DNA of 64,000 nt from DASUFZ01 sp035541475 (GTDB taxonomy: Bacteria; Myxococcota_A; UBA9160; SMWR01), in contig DATKND010000047.1 of NCBI GenBank assembly GCA_035541475.1, positions 1 through 64,000 of the forward strand, given 5' to 3'. The first letter of the stretch is position 1; each line of letters begins with the position of its first letter. Below the pieces are notes generated by a model. The model searched no databases, was not told the origin of the DNA, and saw only the letters and a list, made by a program, of their open reading frames with translations. Made by a program: the position numbers and the translations under genes. Below, one piece after another: positions 26,361 to 33,015 of the stretch.

Positions 26361-27806
26361 GTGACCCTACGCACGTCGCTGTCCGGCATGGACGCCGCCT
26401 TCCTCTCGCTCGAAACGCCCAACACCCCCATGAACGTGATGGGGACGTTCTTGCTCGATCCCACTTGCGCTGGAGAAGGCTATTCGTGCGAGCGGGTGGT
26501 GCAGCAGATCGAGGAGCGGTTGATCCGTCTGGCGCCATTCCGCCAGCGGCTGGTCTCCGTTCCATTCGGCCTCGACCATCCCGTCTGGATCGAGGATCCC
26601 GACCTCCGCGTTCGCGACCACATCCACCGGGTGCGAGCGCCCGCTCCCGGGTCGGACCGGGCGCTCGCCACTCTGGTGGCGCGAATCGCCGCGCGGCCGC
26701 TGGACCGGACCCGGCCCCTGTGGGAGCTCTGGGTGGTGGAAGGCCTCGGCGAGGAGCGAGTCGCTCTCGTCTTCAAGCTCCACCACGCCATGGCGGACGG
26801 AGTCTCGGCGGCAAAGCTCCTGCTCCAGCTCTTCGATCCCTCGCCGCTGGCGTTGGCCGAAGCTCGAGCGCCCGAACGCGCGCAGCCGAAGCCGGCTCCG
26901 ACGCGCGGCGCGTTGCTGGCCTACACGCTCTCGCGACTGCCCGGGCGGTCCGCGCGCTTCGCGCGACTGCTGCGCGACAGCGCGGAATCGATCGTCGCGG
27001 GAATGACTCGCTCGATGGGCGGGGAGTCTTCGGACGGAGCGCGCATGCCGATGCCCTTCAGCGCGCCGCGCATGCCGTGGAACGCGGCCACATCGGCGCG
27101 GCGCTGTGCTGCGTATGGAAACGCCCGGCTCGCGGACATCAAGGTCGTCGGTGCGGCCTTCGGCGCGACCGTCAACCACGTCGTGCTCGCCGCCTGCACG
27201 CAGACGCTGCGGAACTACCTGGAGAGCCACGGGGGGGCACCGAGTGTTCCCCTGGTCGCGGCGGTACCGATCTCGCTGCGCAGTCCGTACGACCTCGAGA
27301 CGCACGGCAATCGCATCTCGGCGTTCCTCGTGCATCTCCCCGTGCACCTCGCCGATCCGGTGGAGCAGCTCTTCGCCGTGCGTGACGCCGCGGTGTCGGC
27401 GCAGCAACTCCATGGCCGGCTCGGCGTCGGAGCGCTGGGAGAGTGGGCCGAGTTCGCCTCCGCGAGCCTCCTCGGAGGCGCCGCGCGCTTCTACTCGAAG
27501 CTCGCGCTCGCCGGCCGGCACCGACCCCTCCACAACCTCGTGATCTCGAACGTGCGCGGTCCGGGGACTCCGCTCTACGTCGGCGGCGCGAAGCTCTGCG
27601 CCGCCTATCCGCTCGGTCCGCTCATGGATGGAGCGGGGATGAACATCACGGTCGCGAGCTATCTCGAATCGGTGGCCTTCGGAATCCTCGCGTGCCCGCG
27701 TTCGGTGCCCCACGTGGCGGACATCGCGATCGGCTTCGGCGCCGCCGTGGCCGACCTCCGGAAGCTCGCCCTCGAAGCGGGGGATTCCCCGTCGGTGCAC
27801 GCATGA
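26361..27806 (+). CDS. Wax ester synthase / diacylglycerol acyltransferase (WS/DGAT)
   Basis: 481 aa from GTG 26361; the next ATG is 26388. It opens with LSGMDAAFLSLETP, as family members do, has the acyltransferase motif HHAMADG (residues 141-147), and a C-terminal WS/DGAT half with VPLVAAVPISLR, GNRISAFLVHLPVHLADP, NLVISNVRGPGTPLYVGGAKL and PLMDGAGMNITVASY. It esterifies acyl-CoA to fatty alcohol or diacylglycerol, building storage lipid at the inner membrane. It is immediately downstream of groEL and overlaps the next small gene by 4 bp. Confidence 0.92.
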   Translation: MTLRTSLSGMDAAFLSLETPNTPMNVMGTFLLDPTCAGEGYSCERVVQQIEERLIRLAPFRQRLVSVPFGLDHPVWIEDPDLRVRDHIHRVRAPAPGSDRALATLVARIAARPLDRTRPLWELWVVEGLGEERVALVFKLHHAMADGVSAAKLLLQLFDPSPLALAEARAPERAQPKPAPTRGALLAYTLSRLPGRSARFARLLRDSAESIVAGMTRSMGGESSDGARMPMPFSAPRMPWNAATSARRCAAYGNARLADIKVVGAAFGATVNHVVLAACTQTLRNYLESHGGAPSVPLVAAVPISLRSPYDLETHGNRISAFLVHLPVHLADPVEQLFAVRDAAVSAQQLHGRLGVGALGEWAEFASASLLGGAARFYSKLALAGRHRPLHNLVISNVRGPGTPLYVGGAKLCAAYPLGPLMDGAGMNITVASYLESVAFGILACPRSVPHVADIAIGFGAAVADLRKLALEAGDSPSVHA

Positions 27807-28027
27807 AACGAATCCACATCCACTCGCGCGTTCGCGTCGCCGACGGAGCGGTTCTCGCTGCGGCGCTGCGTGGGCCGGCAGATCGACGGCCAGAGCCGGG
27901 CCAGATGCTCTGGGCCGGGCGCCTGGCATGCGTCACGGGCTATCGCCGCAGCCCCGAGGACCGCCCATCCTTTGTGCTGGAGGGTGCGCCGGGGCTCTGG
28001 GCCGAGGAGTGGCTCGATCCGGTCTGA
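27803..28027 (+). CDS. Small protein coupled to WS/DGAT, unknown
   Basis: 74 aa. ATGA overlap with the acyltransferase stop (27803-27806). The sequence starts MKRIHIHSRVRVADGAVL and contains GQMLWAGRLACVTGYRRSPED and PGLWAEEWLDPV. It is soluble, slightly basic and has no signal or membrane segment. Coding is supported by the overlap, the high-GC third codon positions and the compact fit. I do not recognise the family. Its position suggests a role linked to the acyltransferase or chaperonin genes. Confidence 0.6.
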   Translation: MKRIHIHSRVRVADGAVLAAALRGPADRRPEPGQMLWAGRLACVTGYRRSPEDRPSFVLEGAPGLWAEEWLDPV

Positions 28028-28122
28028 CACGTGCTCGTGGCTCTCGAATCCGCATCTTCCGCCTGCGATCTCCCTGGATCCGAGGCTGCCAGTCGCCTCG
28101 TGTTCCGGGATAGGCTGCTCGC

Positions 28123-28464
28123 ATGCCCGACGACAGCTCGAGCGAGGAGCGACGCCTGCGGAGTCTCTGGTCGCAGATTCAAACGGCCTGGCTCCAGATC
28201 CCGCTCCCCAAGAGTTCCTGGCGCTCGGTTCCCACCTGGCAGGTCTTCTCGAAGCGCTTCGAACGCTGCCTCCGCCGCGTTTCCTTCTACGTGAACCGGC
28301 GCGTTGGGGACCCCAAGGTACGCGGGCGCATCGTGACGCGAGTCCTGATCGAGAATCCGGACCTCTTCGTCGTGCACTGCGACGAGCTGGAAGAGCTGAG
28401 ACGCCTGGAAGCGTCGGCGGATCGGCTGCTCGCTCTGGAGGCGGCGACCCGCGCGGGCGCATGA
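28123..28464 (+). CDS. Sigma-factor region-2-like small protein (copy 1)
   Basis: 113 aa. The centre reads FSKRFERCLRRVSFYVNRRVGD, then IVTRVLIENPDLFVVHCDELEELRRLEASADRLLALE. This resembles region 2 of an ECF sigma factor without the region 4 HTH. It is clearly paralogous to the minus-strand gene at 28526: the pattern F-x-x-x-FERC, YV-x-RR, IV-x-x-VL, EELRRL and SADRL is shared. Such a truncated sigma could compete for core polymerase or act as a regulatory partner; this is inference. ATG 28123 is supported by a modest spacing from the previous gene (95 bp). Confidence 0.6.
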   Translation: MPDDSSSEERRLRSLWSQIQTAWLQIPLPKSSWRSVPTWQVFSKRFERCLRRVSFYVNRRVGDPKVRGRIVTRVLIENPDLFVVHCDELEELRRLEASADRLLALEAATRAGA

Positions 28465-28525
28465 ACGCGCCGACGATCGCGACGCGCGATGGCAAGTCCC
28501 GAAGTCGCGCTCGTCGTCAGACGCT

Positions 28526-28807
28526 TCATACCGCAGTCACCTTGTGCGGCGCGCGGCGGATCTTCGGACGGACTTCTTCCAACGCGATCAGTCGGTCCGC
28601 AGACCTCCTGAGGCGACGGATCTCCTGGGCTTCGTCACATCGGCCGATCAGGAGCTCCAGATTCGCCACGAGGACCGCGCTCACGATCCGCTCCAGGCTC
28701 TCCCGATCATCGGTGCGTCGGGCTACATAGGCGTGGACGCGGGCGAAGCAGCGCTCGAAGGCATTCGAGAATGCCGCAGGGTCGACCTCTTCGAACGCTA
28801 GTGCCAC
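28526..28807 (-). CDS. Sigma-factor region-2-like small protein (copy 2)
   Basis: 93 aa from GTG 28807. The frame is open much further upstream, but that part is low-complexity Arg-rich and unlike the paralogue. The core reads FSNAFERCFARVHAYVARRTDD, IVSAVLVANLELLIGRCDEAQEIRRLRRSADRLIALEE. It aligns along its length with the 28123 product and ends with a basic tail (RRAPHKVTAV). The two genes are convergent and 61 bp apart. The start is uncertain. Confidence 0.55.
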   Translation of the reverse strand: MALAFEEVDPAAFSNAFERCFARVHAYVARRTDDRESLERIVSAVLVANLELLIGRCDEAQEIRRLRRSADRLIALEEVRPKIRRAPHKVTAV

Positions 28808-29040
28808 GTCGCGCCGATGGCGCGACGCGCGACCAGGAGATCGACACCGAAGCACAGCGGCGCCGACGGTGCGCTCAACAGGCAGACCGGAGCACCAACT
28901 ACCCACAGCTCGTTCCGCAGCAACACAATTCCTCCACCGGTGAATGCGCGAGCCTAGTCGCACGGGAGTCCCCTTCGACATCCATGGATCCCTGGATATG
29001 TCGGGCGGGAAACTCGGAGATTCCGCGGCTGCTCGACGGC

Positions 29041-29259
29041 TCACAGCGCCGGCGCGCGACCTTCCGCGCGGAGATCGCGCTGTTCGGACGGCGCCAGAGG
29101 CAGCGAGAAGAGGAACGTCGCCCCCTTCCCCAACGAACTCTGCGCCCAGACCCGGCCGCCATGCCGACGCACCAGGCGATCCACGATCGAGAGTCCGACG
29201 CCATGGCCCTCGAAGTCTCCCGGGTGCAGGCGTCCGAACACGTCATGCCCGTCGCTGGA
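29041..29259 (-). pseudogene. Sensor histidine kinase HATPase remnant
   Basis: Only the end of a histidine-kinase ATPase domain remains, after an in-frame TGA at 29262-29260: DVFGRLHPGDFEGHGVGLSI, VDRLVRRHGGRVWAQSSLGK and GATFLFSLP. These are the G1/G2 boxes of HATPase_c in the phytochrome/PAS-kinase style. The dimerisation and sensor domains are missing. The terminal residues (EQRDLRAEGRAPAL) may be original. Confidence 0.75.
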
Positions 29260-29300
29260 TCACGGTCTCGATCCGACTCGTGCGGTTTCAGAGCCAGCCG

Positions 29301-29330
29301 CGCTGCCGCGAGAAGCGCTGCCGCGAGAAC
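29301..29330. repeat. 15-bp tandem duplication
   Basis: CGCTGCCGCGAGAAG (29301-29315) is followed directly by CGCTGCCGCGAGAAC (29316-29330), 14 of 15 bases identical. It lies in non-coding decayed DNA upstream of the kinase remnant. It looks like a local slippage duplication. Confidence 0.7.
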
Positions 29331-29494
29331 CTCGGCAATCCACGTGCCGATACCCATACTCTCTTGTGTGTCAAATCGCGATGCCTCGCGACCGCCGATC
29401 GATGCAGCTTCCAGCACGATGCGCGGGCAGGTTGTTCGAAGCATCCCGCCGGCGCTCGAGGCGCCCATGTGACCAACGCTCTTCGAAGTGACAG

Positions 29495-29600
29495 CTAGCG
29501 CAGCCGGTAGCTCATCCCGCTGAGGTCGAGCACGTGGCTCCGGTGGAGCAGGCGGTCGAGGATGACCGTGGCCAGCCCCTCGTAGCCGGCCAGCACGGCG
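29495..29600 (-). mobile_element. istB: IS21-family istB ATPase remnant (C-terminus)
   Basis: The minus strand reads GYEGLATVILDRLLHRSHVL, then DLSGMSYRLR and a TAG stop at 29497-29495. This is the conserved end of IstB transposition helper proteins (LLDRLLHHSHV...G.SYRL). Just upstream, to about 29650, another frame gives AVRAIANGFSVV, which resembles the IstB segment after Walker A. This points to internal deletion plus frameshift. No istA and no terminal repeats are visible, so the element is dead. Confidence 0.7.
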
Positions 29601-29837
29601 GGACGACCGAGAAGCCGTTCGCGATGGCCCGCACCGCCAGCCCTCACCGAGCGAGCGCCCTTCGTCGCGGCGGGCTGCCTGGCCGACGAGCCGACGAAGC
29701 GATGTCACCGGTCCGATTGGCGAAGCCCTCGAGCAACCCACGTTAGTTGGCAGCGCGAGAGCTCCGGTCCCCCCGGATCCCCGGAGAAGCGCGAACGAGA
29801 AGCGTGGATTCGAGGGTCGTCCGAGCAACGCCACGGA

Positions 29838-29861
29838 CGCGGCAGAGAGCTGTCTGCCGCG
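29838..29861. terminator. Stem-loop 3' of the alpha/beta hydrolase gene
   Basis: Perfect 9-bp arms CGCGGCAGA / TCTGCCGCG with a 6-base loop, 37 bp beyond the hydrolase stop on the minus strand. It has no T-run on either side, so it is a hairpin with possible terminator function rather than a textbook intrinsic terminator. Confidence 0.4.
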
Positions 29862-29897
29862 AGCTGTGGGGCGCGAGCGATCCCGCGGGAGCCCCGT

Positions 29898-30827
29898 TCA
29901 TTCGGCACTTGGTTGGATTGCGCCGTGTCGCTGCGCGGACCGCACTGACAGATGGGCGGGCGCGGTGGAGGAAATGAAGTCGACGAGCACCTCGACGAAC
30001 CGCTCGGGGGCTTCGCAGTGCGGGAAGTGGCCCACCCCGTCGAAGATCTCGAGTCGGCTGCCAGGAATGGCGTTGTGCGCCGCGATCGCATGGCTCACCG
30101 GAATGAATGGGTCTTGCGCTCCCCACACGATCAAAGTGGGCAGCTTCGCGACCCGGGACAGGCGTCCAAGGGCGCTCACCGCCTGCCCGTTGAAGTCGAT
30201 CACGTCGCGCAGGCTGCGAAAGAATGCGCGGCGGTTCTCGGCCTCCGCCAGCGATGCGAAGCTCCGCCAGATCTCACGGCTGGCGGGCGTGAACCGCACG
30301 CCGGCACGGCCGAGCCAGCAGGCGACCCGGTTCCCAGCGTCTCGCAGCGGAGGCGTGCAGAAGAGGGGGAACAGCGACTCGAATCCGGGCAAGGTCAGCA
30401 TCCGGAGGTAGAACGTGACCTCCCGGCCCAGTCCACCGCTGTCCACCAGGACCAGGCGCTCACAGCGCTCCGGGAACTGATAGGCAAACTGCATGGCCAC
30501 GCCGCCCCCGAGCGACTGGCCGATGACGGTGGCCTGCTCGTGCTCGAGCGCGTCCAACAGGTCGCGCAGCGTGTTCGCATGGGCCCCGAGCGAGTAGTCG
30601 CCCTGGGGCTTGTCGGACTCCCCCTGGCCGAGCAGATCGGGGGCCAGGACGCTGAACTGCATGCTCAGCGCCGGCAGGACGCGCCTCCACGCCACCGAGC
30701 TACCGGCCAGGCCGTGGACGAGCAGCAGCAACGGTCCCTGGCCGCCGCACCGATAGACGATCCGCTCGCCGTGGGCCGCGATCTCACGCCGCCGGATCGA
30801 CGCCCAACGCGATTCGTCCGCGCTCAT
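29898..30827 (-). CDS. Alpha/beta-hydrolase fold enzyme
   Basis: 309 aa from ATG 30827; the frame is open to 30920. It shows the oxyanion segment LLLVHGLAGSSVAW (HG at residues 38-39), APDLLGQGESDKP, the nucleophile elbow GQSLGGG (Ser105), the acid in WGAQDPFIPVSH and the His in DGVGHFPHCEAPERF. A complete Ser-Asp-His triad is therefore present. It resembles carbon-carbon or ester hydrolases of the MhpC/proline-iminopeptidase type; substrate unknown. The gene stands alone among pseudogenes, flanked by stem-loops on both sides. Confidence 0.88.
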   Translation of the reverse strand: MSADESRWASIRRREIAAHGERIVYRCGGQGPLLLLVHGLAGSSVAWRRVLPALSMQFSVLAPDLLGQGESDKPQGDYSLGAHANTLRDLLDALEHEQATVIGQSLGGGVAMQFAYQFPERCERLVLVDSGGLGREVTFYLRMLTLPGFESLFPLFCTPPLRDAGNRVACWLGRAGVRFTPASREIWRSFASLAEAENRRAFFRSLRDVIDFNGQAVSALGRLSRVAKLPTLIVWGAQDPFIPVSHAIAAHNAIPGSRLEIFDGVGHFPHCEAPERFVEVLVDFISSTAPAHLSVRSAQRHGAIQPSAE

Positions 30828-31203
30828 GATCGCATCATCTTCGATGAGCTCTCGACGACGGCGGGCCTTCCAGCTCACGCCATCGATCGGCGTGCCGCCC
30901 CGCAGGTCGGCGTCGAACATCCTTAGCAGATCGTTCCCGAAGTCTTCGCCGAGGACGATCGAGTCGAGGTCGTCCTCGTGAAAGACGGCCCGGGAAGGGG
31001 TTCCCCTCCCGGGCCGCTGCGCGAATGCGAGGCGGGATCGGCGCTAGCGAGCGCTCGCCGCCGGCGAATCCCGCCGCAGATCGTCGATCGCGCGATGGGA
31101 ATCGCCCAGCGTCCGGGCCTTGCCCGAAAGCACGACGACACCCGCGTTTCACGGATTGCAGCGTGATCGACGAATCCGCGAGGGCGGGATCTTGCGCTCG
31201 CCT
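30828..31203. other. Intergenic stretch without a supported gene
   Basis: Frames through this stretch are Arg/Ser-rich shadows with no recognisable motif. It contains the strong GC-rich hairpin at 30987-31015 and otherwise nothing I can support. Confidence 0.5.
30987..31015. terminator. Strong GC-rich stem-loop
   Basis: GGCCCGGGAAGGGG, TT, CCCCTCCCGGGCC: arms of 13-14 bp pair with a single bulge. On the minus strand it is followed by TCTTTC, a weak U-tract, and it lies 160 bp upstream of the hydrolase start. It could end transcription coming from the decayed regulator side. Confidence 0.55.
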
Positions 31204-31460
31204 CTATTGCTCGAGCGACGTCAGGCCCTCGCGAATCGCGTACTGGTGAGATCGGCGACGCTGTGGATGCCGAGCTTGCGCATGACATTGCGGCGGTGCG
31301 TCTCGACGGTGCTCGTCGCGACGAAGAGACGCCGGCCGATCTCCGGTGAGCTGAGTCCCTCCGCCAGCGCGTCGAGGAGGGAGGTCTCGTCGTCGATGAT
31401 ATTCGGGCGATTCCCGACGCCGTACGAGCGGGTGGTGCTCCACGAAGGATTCTCACGGCG
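31204..31460 (-). pseudogene. LuxR/NarL-type response regulator HTH remnant, frameshifted
   Basis: The minus strand encodes the DNA-binding part of a NarL/FixJ regulator: LLDALAEGLSSPEIGRRLFV, ATSTVETHRRNVMRKLGIHS and VADL. After VADLT the frame slips: the expected ending QYAIREGLTSLEQ and its stop at 31204 are in a second frame, equivalent to loss of one base near 31245. No receiver domain precedes it, so the gene is both truncated and frameshifted. It may be the partner of the decayed kinase at 29041. Confidence 0.72.
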
Positions 31461-31870
31461 CAAGGATAGGCTCCACCTCCTGTTGGCGAGCGTGCTCAGC
31501 CGACTCGACCCGGCCGGTCGCATCCTCGTCGTCGGCAGCGCGCCGGGCCCGGATTCGCCCCTTGTTTGCGAGTGGGCTACGCCGCTGGAACCGGCAGCAT
31601 CGCTCTCCGGAGGTGATCGCTCTGCAGATACGGGACGCCGGATTCTCTGCGCACGTGGAGAGCGTGGAGTGTTCGCGCCGCGTCTCCGTCGCGGACTGCT
31701 ACGCGTGGGTGGAGTCGCGGGAGTGGCCGATTCTCGAGTCCTTCAACGAAGTGGAGCTGCAGCGTGGCCTGTGCGAGCTCCGCACCCATCATGGCTCACA
31801 GCAGATGGTGGAATTCACGTCGCGCTTCGACCTCGTGCTCGGGATCAAACCCGCGATGCTCGTGAGCTGA
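31420..31870 (+). pseudogene. SAM-dependent methyltransferase remnant with internal deletion
   Basis: The first part (31420 to about 31560) reads ERVVLHEGFSRRKDRLHLLL, ASVLSRLDPAGRILVVGSAP, which resembles the N-terminus and SAM motif I. About 40 bp later, in a different frame, comes VIALQIRDAGFSAHVESVEC, then VADCYAWVESREWPILESF and FTSRFDLVLGIKP, a methyltransferase C-terminus. Roughly 100 residues of the core are missing. The open frame 31562-31870 could still make a 102-aa piece, but it lacks the cofactor site. Confidence 0.6.
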
Positions 31871-31935
31871 TGGGCTCGCCAGCTGCGGAGCCGAGCGATT
31901 CGAGATCGCGACGGTCGGTCGGTTAGGCTCGCTTC

Positions 31936-32346
31936 GTGACTCTCTTCCGCTCACGGGCGTCACTGCTTCCGGACCCCGCCGAGCCCATCCGATCCGAGCT
32001 ATTCAGCGTCGAACGTCTCGAGCAGCACGCCGAGAGCCTGGCCGCCGCGCAGAGCGTGACGCCGGACCGGCGCGGAGGTCGGCCGCTGTTGCCACGGCTG
32101 AAGGACAACGCCCGCGCATTGCTCACCTGCTACCGGACGATCGCGCAAGCGATTCGCGAGGAGCGGACGATCCCGCCCGCAGCCGAGTGGCTCGTCGACA
32201 ACTTCCACATCGTCGACGATCAGATCCGCCAGATCCCCGCGTCGTTCTCGGCTCCGACACGGCTTCACCCTGGCCGACGCCGAGCAGGCGCACCGACAGA
32301 GCCAGACCGGGCGCGTGACGGACAGGTGCGGCTCCTCGAATCGTGA
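31936..32346 (+). pseudogene. Chimeric remnant: cyclic-glucan-synthase N-terminus joined to dehydrogenase C-terminus
   Basis: From GTG 31936, about 100 residues match the N-terminus of NdvB/ChvB-type cyclic beta-glucan synthases (GH94/GT84): EPIRSELFSVERLEQHAESL, PLLPRLKDNARALLTCYRTI, IPPAAEWLVDNFHIVDDQIR. The match stops at about 32238. From 32261 a different frame reads GFTLADAEQAHRQSQTGRVT, the typical end of a zinc alcohol dehydrogenase/quinone oxidoreductase. The intact enzyme at 22229 ends in the same way. The open frame spans the join, but the product would be meaningless, so it was called a deletion junction. Confidence 0.68.
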
Positions 32347-32483
32347 AGGCTCGGTCCGCGGGCGGGTCACAGAAACTCGGGACCGCCGGATCGAGCGGTT
32401 TCGGCGCACTCGCACAGAGCGCGATCGCAGCGGATTGGAGTAGCATGCGGTCGCGCACCGATGCGCGTGAAGGGGGAGAGCCG

Positions 32484-32876
32484 ATGGCGGTGAAGTCGAA
32501 CCGTGGCCCCAGCCGGAAGAGCCGCGGCGGCCCGGCACCGACGCCGCCCATGAAAGCGGCCTACGGCGACATCAAGCAGGGCGTCCGGCACGTGGAGAAG
32601 TCGATCGACGAGGTCCAGAAGGGCCTCCGCAAGGCCGAGAAGGCGCTCGAGGCGCAAGCCAGGGCACGCATCCGCGAGCTGCGCAAGGAAGCGAAAGGCC
32701 AGCTCGCATCGCTGAAGGCGAAGCGGCGCGAGGCGGCGCACCTGGGGAAGAACCTGCTGGTCGCGGCCGAGGGATCATGGCAGGACGTGAAGCAGAGCGC
32801 GGACCAGGTGCTCGCGGACGCGCGTGCCACGGCGAGCGCCATCGCCGATCGGATTCGCAACGCGCTCCAGACCTGA
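32484..32876 (+). CDS. Basic alpha-helical coiled-coil protein (phasin- or histone H1-like)
   Basis: 130 aa from ATG 32484, preceded by GGGGGAG. A basic, Pro-rich N-terminus (KSNRGPSRKSRGGPAPTPP) is followed by one long Ala/Lys/Glu-rich helix with heptads (KSIDEVQKGLRKAEKALEAQ, RIRELRKEAKGQLASLKAKR) and a second amphipathic stretch (DVKQSADQVLADARATASAI). This composition fits granule-associated phasins, late-embryogenesis-like or nucleoid-binding proteins. A lipid-granule role would suit the WS/DGAT in the same island, but that is inference. Confidence 0.6.
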   Translation: MAVKSNRGPSRKSRGGPAPTPPMKAAYGDIKQGVRHVEKSIDEVQKGLRKAEKALEAQARARIRELRKEAKGQLASLKAKRREAAHLGKNLLVAAEGSWQDVKQSADQVLADARATASAIADRIRNALQT

Positions 32877-33015
32877 TCGTCTGACACAGCACCTCCGCGA
32901 TTCCTGACCGATCCCGGCCCTCCGGTCAGCGATTTGCTTTGCGCGTTGGTGGTTCGAGCCGCGAAGTTCCCGTTGCGCGCTCTCGCATCCGGGGGCGCGA
33001 TCAGGGGGAGAGGGC

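Noticed and set aside
28771..29472. 233-codon plus-strand frame through the decayed region
   Set aside because: No motif, and it runs opposite to the recognisable kinase remnant and the sigma-like gene start.
32936..32990. TGGTTCGAGCC resembling a tRNA T-arm
   Set aside because: No acceptor, D- or anticodon-arm pairing could be found around it.
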